This document shows positions 56,772 through 64,000 of a stretch of 64,000 bases of DNA, in pieces (positions within the stretch are counted from its first letter, which is position 1; each line of letters starts with the position of its first letter). The position numbers and the translations under genes are program-made. Origin of the DNA: Saussurea involucrata (Eukaryota > Streptophyta > Magnoliopsida > Asterales > Asteraceae); contig CM066315.1 of assembly GCA_033807775.1 (NCBI GenBank), positions 7,940,501-8,004,500 on the forward strand, written 5' to 3'. The notes beneath the pieces were generated by a model. The model saw only the letters and a program-made list of their open reading frames with translations, made no database searches and was not told where the DNA came from.

Positions 56772-57670
56772 TGTTAATGCCAAAAATCGTCCAAAAGGAT
56801 TGACTTAAGGTTGATTGTGGAATTTAACAACTAAAGAAAGGAATCTATCGACAATGCGTACGACGAAAGATAGAAATGTAAATAAGACAGAGATTTGATG
56901 ACGCAGGAAAAACCTCAACGAGGAAAAAACCTGCGGACGACCATGGAGGTGTCGTCGCTGCACTGTGATCGCCAAACAGGGGCGACGTCCTTGGTTACTG
57001 GTGTCGATTGTACAGAGGTTACAATTCAAATGAAGAAAACAGCCTTCGAAATGTAAAGTACAAGTGTTTGAAATGTAAAAACAAGTGTATGTCGTGTGTG
57101 AAAACAATGTATAAACTGATGGTCGAGAGCGAAAGATATGCGTCCAGAGCGGTTCTTCAAGTAAGAGTCTTTCGCTTGTAATGTTCTTCCGAGGTTGAAT
57201 GTTTAGCTGCTGTTATTCTCTGATATTCTCTGATGATTTGGTTCTCTGAAACTGAGGTTTTACTTGATCTTTTATAGCCTTCGGATGCCTTTATTAGCTC
57301 ATTGATTGTCAACTGTTATAAAGGTCGACAGATGATAACTCTTCATAACTGTTCTTCGTCGGTTACAAGTATTATTGCGTCGGTTATAGCCGTTGCTCCT
57401 TAATGACTTTGACTCCTGCATTAAACACTTTAAACAAACGTAACAGTCATGTTAAACGTTAGCTTGGTCGAGGTCGCGTGGTAATGTACGTCGGTCGCGT
57501 GAGACAGGCGATAATATGGTCGAGTGTCGTGAGGAACGCTCGACCTAGGAGGGACGACGAAGGTTTCTATAGTCTTTGTCGGGACCTTATCTTAATCCAA
57601 GATACTGTTTCATAATACGCGTCTTACCTTACCTGGTCGTGGTCGAGACCTGTGAATTTTTGCCCAAACA
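56772..57670 (-). repeat. 5' LTR of the outer Tat-like element
   Basis: 899 bp. Minus-strand TATAAAAG at about 57275. Ends at the ATGAC duplication. The PBS lies on its left (56749-56771). Confidence 0.92.
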
Positions 57671-57840
57671 ATGACAAAAGAAGAATAGAAGATTTTGAAA
57701 TTTATAACCATAGTAGGAATCAAAATCAACTAATGATGCAAACTAGGTTTATTTTAAATCAATATATATTAATTTTAACTTGGTTCATTATCTTTAAAAA
57801 CAAGTTAACGTTATCGTGCAACGCACGGGCCCAACACTAG
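57671..57840 (+). mobile_element. Helitron 3' terminus
   Basis: Right part of the cluster after the nested block. Hairpin CGTGC-AAC-GCACG (57815-57827), nine bases, then CTAG (57837-57840) followed by T, the canonical Helitron end. It pairs with one of the 5' units at 28598-35510, but which one is unclear. Confidence 0.7.
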
Positions 57841-57920
57841 TCTTACATAAGAAACCAAGTAGGAGTGGTTCATATACAAACACGTTTTGACTTCAATTGA
57901 TTGCTAGCTGCCTAGCTCTA

Positions 57921-59740
57921 TGTAACACCCGGAAAATCCTTGTAAGTATTATTAGTCCTAATATTTCTTTATATTTTGACTTCTTAAATTATAATTGAGT
58001 TCCTAGGTAACTTCCGTGATTTTACTGGTTATTTGATAACTTCCGATAGAAATCAGTAAGTTTATTTCGTAAGGAAATTAATGAAAAATAGATGATGAGG
58101 TTAAATATTAGATTTTATGGGTTAGTTGGATGGGTAATTTGAATACGAGTCCAACGGTACTTTCCGGGGTAAAAACGGAATTGTAACGAAGAAGTTACGG
58201 CTAAATTAGTGGAAGTTGGGAGGTTTGCCAAACAGAAGCTGGCGCCGATGGGTTGGCGTCGATGGGTTGGCGCCGATGCATCGGCGCGGGTGATCGGCGC
58301 CGAGCACCTGACGTGCCAAAAGGGGATTAAACCCACCTCTTGTCCTTAGCCATTTACCTTGTCCCTTAGAGTTCTCAAAATCGGATTTTGCTACTGCTCT
58401 CTACTTCTCAGGCGATTTTCCACCTAAAGCCTAAGGTAAATCCACTTTTCTTATTCCAAATCCAATTTAAGCAATTAGTAGATGAATCTTACCAATTAAA
58501 TTCCATCTAGGGCAACATATCTTCATTTCATCTTGTTGGAAGTGATTGGGTTCAAGTCTTCAAGTTAGGGTTATATCAATTGAAGGTTTGAGGTGAGTAA
58601 CTTGAAATTAAATGTTTGTATTACACTCATCTATCATTCTTTATCTTGATTTTGGTATGGTTAATGAGAAATCTTGAGGTTTAAGCTCTTAATGGTTAAG
58701 AGGGAAACAAGAAGAGCTCAAGTAAGTTATGGTGGATTAATTGTGTTTATTATTTAATATGCCATGTTAAATGTTGATGTTAAGAGTTTGGCTCGATTAT
58801 ATACATCATTGGTATGTGATTATGATGATGACTTAATATGTGTCTTAATGAGGCAAAGATGGTTTAATAGACAAAATGGACACATTATTGAATTGTAAAC
58901 ATGGAAGTAGTAATAAGCATGTTAAATGGTTGGACCATTGTTATGTGTTATACATGTTTGAATATCATTGAGTTATAAACATGGATGTTTATTATTGATG
59001 TTAAATAGAATGTGACTTAATACATATGGATGTATATGAACTACATGGAAGTAGTAATGAGCATGTTAAATGGTTGGACCATTGTTTTGTGTTAAATATG
59101 TTTGGATATTATTTGGATTAATATATTTGGTATTCACATAATTGGAGGAGCACCTAGTAGGCATTGGAGGATATATTCTTACATACCGTGGGGTAAGTGT
59201 AATGGATTCATACCTTCGGATACCGTGGGGTTTTTCCGTTGTGTTATGTCTTGTGACTCTACCGTGGGGTACCGATCATGGGATATCTTCGATTATGATG
59301 TAACTGGGTAGCGATATGGACCTTCTCCATGGAATCCAATTTGTGAATGTATCGAATTGTTATTCCTACATGTTATGATTATGCTCTATGTGCTATGTGT
59401 AAATCTCACTTAGGCTTTAAAAGCCTAACACTTGTTATGTGTTTTATGTATTACAGATTTTAGTGGTTCCGGACAAGAAGTTCTAGAACGGGGTTGTGAG
59501 CATGGGATCATTGTTAGAGAGATAAAGATTGGAAGATTGATGATAGAACTTTCCGGCATTCTTTTGATATTTGATTTCTATAGTAGTGATCAAATAAGCT
59601 AGTGGTCCAATAGTAGTTATAATTAACTAAATCCTTGTAATGATTATGTAATGTTAATTAGGTATACTTTTACTTTAGTAATGTGTACCACTCTTCCGTT
59701 TTATGGAAGTTTTTGTTAACCCCTGTTTTAGGGTGTTACA
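57921..59740 (+). repeat. 5' LTR of the young LARD (1,820 bp)
   Basis: TGTAACACCCGG...GGGTGTTACA. Contains GGCGCCGATG repeats (about 58240-58310), TACCGTGGGG repeats with TACC/GGTA stems (59184-59275), the stem-loop TTAGGC-TTTAAAA-GCCTAA (59410-59428) and the conserved 'aagtgtaatggattcata' segment also found in the solo LTR (33930). Confidence 0.92.
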
Positions 59741-59743
59741 AGT

Positions 59744-59755
59744 TGGTATCAGAGC
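59744..59755 (+). promoter_or_regulatory. Primer binding site of the young LARD
   Basis: TGGTATCAGAGC three bases after the LTR end. Confidence 0.92.
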
Positions 59756-62700
59756 AATAGTTTAAGTGAACTAGGTATGTTGATGAGATGCTTAGACTTA
59801 AGCTGAGATGAAATAAGTTATGACTTGTGAGATTTGGGTAGAAATACTAGAACGGGACAGTCTTAGAGTCAACGGAAATACGTGAAATTAGTACTGTGAT
59901 AATAGTAACAAGGATTCTCATGTATGATATGTTCACAATTTCAATTAGCTACTGCTATTATGAATATATTATTACGCGAGCATGCTTATTTCTAAGATTA
60001 TTACGGTGACTAACGATCGGTAAAGTACGTTTTGTATAAGAGTACGTGCATAACTATTTTCTTGTATTTATCCCTTTAGATTATAGTAGAACGATGGTGA
60101 TTATGCCACCAAAATTCTTTGGAGGACGGATCGGTAAATGATTTGGAGGTTGGAAGGACAACCTAGAATTGGCGGGACTTATGAACGTCCGCCAAGGTAA
60201 CCTTTAATAGGTGATGGATGCGAGTGGAAATAGAATATGAAACGTTTAACCAAGACGAAAATAGTATGACATGGTTGTTGTATGAATGGTGGAATGCATG
60301 TATAGCAAACGTCATAAGGCCGAAAGGACGACCACCGGTCGGAGGTATAATGTCAATGATAAGTTACTTAAGTAAGTCGATTGACCTCGTAGAGTAAGTA
60401 GCCTTCAATTGCGAGTAAAGTTTTTATGCATGGTGTTCTAGAGTATGTTACATGAATTTTCATGATTTCAAACCAATTGCATAAATAACAGTTTTAGTCA
60501 AGATTGAGTTTACGGAAGTTTATTATATAAACAATTCTCGAGATAGTTGTGCAGTACTTTGGAGTCTTGTGAATGTTAGGGTCATGTGTGCCCAAGTTAT
60601 TCCAAAAGTGGACTTAGAGTCGGTGGTAAGAAGGTTTATACCCTCGTTTGGTAACTAGAAATAGAGTTGACAAGGGACGGTTGTGTCCGGAGGAAGGATT
60701 AGTAGTCATCATGATGATGGATTTAGCAAATTGCTATGAGTAGTGTGGTGAGACAGAAATGAAATACCCTCGACGTTAAATAAGAATTTATGGTGATCTT
60801 GTGATATTAGTATTGCACGACTAAGTCTGAAATGAAGACGATGAGATGTAAATTGTAGTATGTTATGTTGAAAGGGTTAGGCTCAGTCCTTGTTAATGAA
60901 TGGATTAAAGAAGTATCGATAGGTCGACTATAGATATTAAAGTCGGCAGTTGTGTAAGATGTATGAGGCCTTTTACCTGTCACTGGGTGCGGTCTGGGTG
61001 CGTCCCGCGTATGCCTGTGCAGGCAAGAACAAAACCGTGAGCAGTACCGGCATGTTGTTATGCAGAGGGTATGCGCAAATCAGACAATATCGTGTACGGT
61101 GGACTGGGAATGTTAACCATGAGCGGTACCGGCATGCTGTTATGCAGAGGGTATGCACAGAGCGGTTAATGCTCATCTTGTGAAACACACCATGTGGGAT
61201 TTTGAGTGATTGATGAATAAATCACTGATGATAGAAGTCTCGACTTAGTGTTGCACAAGCAAAGGATAAGTAGTTAATATTACGCTTGTAAAATCTGGTG
61301 GATGTGCAATATTTTGAGGATTTACGTTTTAAAGATGTGCACCTGTGTTTTGGGGGTTTTTAGTAAAACCTTGTTTTGGGACCGATGGCCAATTAAGAGA
61401 TTTCAAGGGGTAAAGAATTGGGTAACAATGTATTTTGGTTTATGTACTCGTGTGCGTGGCACTGTTTTAACCAAATGTTTATTTTAGCCTTAAAGGCTTT
61501 AATGCTATTCAAATGAGTCTTTTGAATGTTTGTCAGTTTTAATGACACGAGATGGAGTCTTAGTTGTATTATATGCTAGACTGCATTTATTTGGATAGAT
61601 ATCGATCTTAAGTGTAAAGACTGTTTGATCACTTTCGCGTTTCTAATACCTTAGGAACTAACGAGCCTTGGCGAGGTATATACATTGTGAAGTATAAGAA
61701 TTGCATATACCCACATAGACTGACTTCGTTGGGAAGGTAGCAATGAAGGAGTCATAGATTTATTATGCCTCGGAACGTATGTTGCACAACGATCATGGAT
61801 CCTTGGAGTATATGGCTAGGTTTTGAACTTAGTAAAGTTTTAAGAGTATTGACCCGATTTATTAAGCTCGTAGTAGGCTTGGGTTGGAATTACATGGATT
61901 GTATTAAAATAGAAATTTGCATGATGTGAATGTGTTGGGCATTCTTTTGGATTTAATTGTTGTTAAGTCTCAAATTACAAGAATAAAAGCTGAAGGACCT
62001 CTTTGTAAGAGTGTTAAGATTTTGAAAGACGGTTGTGTTATAGAAGTGTTGTACTTGCGATGTGGATGGGTTACAAAGGAAAAAGTTTTAGGCACAAATG
62101 AAGTCAGGTATGGAAAATGTTGATTTGTGAAGAATTGTGCTGTGTTTTAGTATTGGTTTGGAATCACAAGGAATTAGTATGAACGATTAAGTTCAAGTTA
62201 TTTAGCAAATCGAAAGTGGTAGTTCGACTAAAGTTGGGGAGGAGATGTTTAGTGAAATAAACTCGGTTAAAAGGTGTATGAATGATTGTGAGAAAAGTGG
62301 TATTGTGGTGAAAGGTTATATGTGAAGAATGTGCGAGTGAGTACAGGTATTAACTGCCAAGATAAGTGTGTCAACTAGTATGTAAAGTTGATATCTGATG
62401 GAAGTCTTTTCGAGGATTCTAGATGAATAGTACCAGTTGTCAATGAAGCTGTTGGATTATGTGGTGGTAAGATGATGTAGTAATTTGGCTATAATTGGAA
62501 TAGAATGCCGAACGGTAATGTGAGTTTATCCAAAGTAATTTTTGGTTGAGAGTCGTTAAATGAGTTTATGATTTGAATCATAGGAAGTCTAATAAAGATA
62601 AGGAAGCGATATCGGTATGAGGGAAAAGTTGGGAGAAAGAAGCAAATAATGATTGGAAGGTAGTACTTCATGTTAACATGGGAGGTAATGATGGAAAGAT

Positions 62701-63686
62701 TGGACTTTAGAATGTAATCTTATTACAGGTTCAATAAGATTATCACTTTTGAGGTTTAGCACTTTGGTGCTTGGTTGTATTGTGGTTGTACGATGAGATA
62801 GTAATGAGAGGAAGTGATAGCATTCTATACCAAAGAAATGCATAAGTCATGGAAGTAATAATGGGCTGCCGTGATTGTTGCAATGTTTATTAGTAACGAG
62901 TGTGCCTAATTTACGTGGTACGTGGAAATTTCAAGTAGTACATGTTAAGGTTATCTTGAAATCTGGAGAGTGAGTTGGGATGATGATGGGGTGAAAGGAA
63001 GACTCTTGTTCTTCTTAATCCTATTGGTTCTAGGTGAAGAGAATATTGTATTCGTTAAGTGATAGTGTTAGAGTATTCAGGAAATGTAAAAGAAATACAT
63101 CGAATGCAGTTCTCGGTGTTACGAGAATTTGGCTAGAGATCTTAACTGATGTTTTTAGAGAAATTGTCCTTCTTGGACTGTAGTGGTGATGGTAGTAGTA
63201 ATCATAAGATACTCATTGTTGACGAGTGGTGTTAGTGAACTAATCTTTGAGAATAGTTAATGAACCTGTCCGTTTGATGATTAATTATTGAAATGGATTT
63301 TGAAGTCTATTAGAGCTCTTTGGATGTAAACGGCCGTTAATGATAGGGACAATTGAAATTAGAAATTCGGTTGGTCTCAGTATTAATTGAACCTTAATTT
63401 GATTTAGAGTTTGAAACTGAAATCAAGTTATATAGAACATTTTAAGGTTGGGAAATGACTGAAGTCGTATGGTTGGAGGTTTCTCTATGGTTGGAACGTT
63501 TATTTGTACATGAGTACGATGTATGTGTAGAAGCTTTGTTAATAAACAATTGCTCGAAAAATTGTCGGTATAGACCGTGTGGATAGAACTTAGATGTCCG
63601 TTACGGATTATTGAATTTTGGTCGTTAGTGAGTTGGTTAACTTTGGGTTGTAAAAGGGTATAGATTTCGAGGACGAAATCATTTTC
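59756..63686 (+). other. Degenerate non-coding interior of the young LARD
   Basis: No ORF over 80 codons. Near 60270 a gag-like WLLYEWWNACIANV remnant is visible. At 61039 and 61121 an 'accggcatg-tgttatgcag' unit repeats at an 82-bp period. The end 'gatttcgaggacgaaat' (63665) is the relic of the pol 3' end usual before the PPT of chromoviruses. Confidence 0.7.
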
Positions 63687-63700
63687 AAGTTGGGGAGAAT
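63687..63700 (+). promoter_or_regulatory. Polypurine tract of the young LARD
   Basis: AAGTTGGGGAGAAT directly before the 3' LTR. Confidence 0.75.
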
Positions 63701-64000
63701 TGTAACACCCGGAAAATCCTTGTAAGTAATATTAGTCCTAATATTTCTTTATATTTTGACTTCTTAAATTATAATTGAGTTCCTAGGTAACTTCCGTGAT
63801 TTTACTGGTTATTTGATAACTTCCGATAGAAATCAGTAAGTTTATTTCGTAAGGAAATTAATGAAAAATAGATGATGAGGTTAAATATTAGATTTTATGG
63901 GTTAGTTGGATGGGTAATTTGAATACGAGTCCAACGGTACTTTCCGGGGTAAAAACGGAATTGTAACGAAGAAGTTACGGCTAAATTAGTGGAAGTTGGG
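63701..64000 (+). repeat. 3' LTR (first 300 bp)
   Basis: Collinear with 57921-58220; cut by the window end. Confidence 0.95.

Larger units (their letters stand above)
35798..57670 (-). mobile_element. Tat-like LTR retrotransposon without pol, host of two nested elements
   Basis: LTRs 35798-36689 (3' LTR) and 56772-57670 (5' LTR) are flanked by ATGAC at 35793-35797 and 57671-57675. Minus-strand gag-pro lies at 56667-54446; a spliced antisense gene lies on the plus strand at 37225-53543. Removing the nested copy (39019-46968), the LARD (47396-53489) and their TSDs leaves about 7.82 kb. No RT, RNase H or integrase motif is present, so it must depend on another element. Confidence 0.9.
57921..64000 (+). 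mobile_element. Young non-coding LTR element (LARD), right end beyond the window
   Basis: 5' LTR 57921-59740, interior 59741-63700, 3' LTR from 63701. The visible 300 bp of the 3' LTR match the 5' LTR without indels and with one apparent mismatch (tattatt/taatatt), so the insertion is recent. The interior has only remnants of gag and the end of a chromovirus pol. Candidate left TSD CTCTA. Confidence 0.88.

Noticed and set aside
60950..61183. Repeat-containing 77-codon ORF
   Set aside because: Produced by the 82-bp duplication in the decayed LARD interior.

Overview
The window looks like flowering-plant (probably eudicot) nuclear DNA. It is AT-rich, has spliced plant genes with GT-AG introns, and consists mostly of transposable elements inserted into one another. 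I see one host gene that may still be active: a plastid-type small heat shock protein (10114-11516, + strand). Everything else with coding potential belongs to a transposon or is a gene fragment. No CRISPR arrays, rRNA genes or bacterial features are present.

Layout. 1-1465: unassigned AT-rich DNA. 1466-5898: 5'-truncated-pol Ty3/gypsy element (minus) with one LTR, inserted into a Mutator-like element (MULE) that carries a DUF1985 gene (5899-9717) and is full of tandem repeats plus a SINE. 9718-11906: the sHSP gene with heat-shock elements, TATA box and an intron made of 113-bp repeats. 11907-17702: a region with a Helitron-like 3' end (minus) holding exon debris of MSH5, of the PFP beta subunit and of unidentified genes, all on the minus strand. 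17703-26096: Tekay/Del-type chromovirus (minus) with an apparently intact gag-pol split by a 76-nt intron. Its right LTR interrupts a second MULE (26097-27839, minus) carrying a MuDR transposase pseudogene. 28590-35797 plus 57671-57840: a Helitron-like repeat cluster ending in a canonical hairpin-CTAG terminus. It was interrupted by two solo LTRs (29500-30455, TSD ATATC; 32707-34789, TSD ATACA) and by a 21.9-kb nested block. 57921-64000: a young-looking large retrotransposon derivative (LARD) without usable ORFs, with a complete 5' LTR and the first 300 bp of its 3' LTR.

The nested block 35798-57670 (TSD ATGAC) is a Tat-like LTR element in minus orientation. It carries gag-pro but no RT, RNase H or integrase, and on the opposite strand a spliced antisense gene of the 'putative gypsy type transposon' (Transposase_28) family. 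Exon 4 of that gene was hit twice: by a second copy of the same family in plus orientation (39019-46968, TSD AACGT) and by a non-coding LARD (47396-53489, TSD AGAGG). The second copy holds a further unclassified 1.6-kb insertion (44300-45911, 8-bp repeat ACAACTGA). The TSDs give an unambiguous order of events.

The most interesting signals are these. (1) The gag-pro + antisense-gene layout without pol is present in both family members, and the antisense gene has its own conserved TATA-like box. (2) A removable 76-nt intron separates Gag from Pol in the Tekay element, so splicing could set the Gag:Gag-Pol ratio. (3) Arrays of short hairpins, with conserved loops and changing stems, lie in the downstream third of several LTRs, together with a covarying TCACTA-stem-loop found in five different LTR types. 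(4) Multi-gene exon capture lies in a Helitron-like region.
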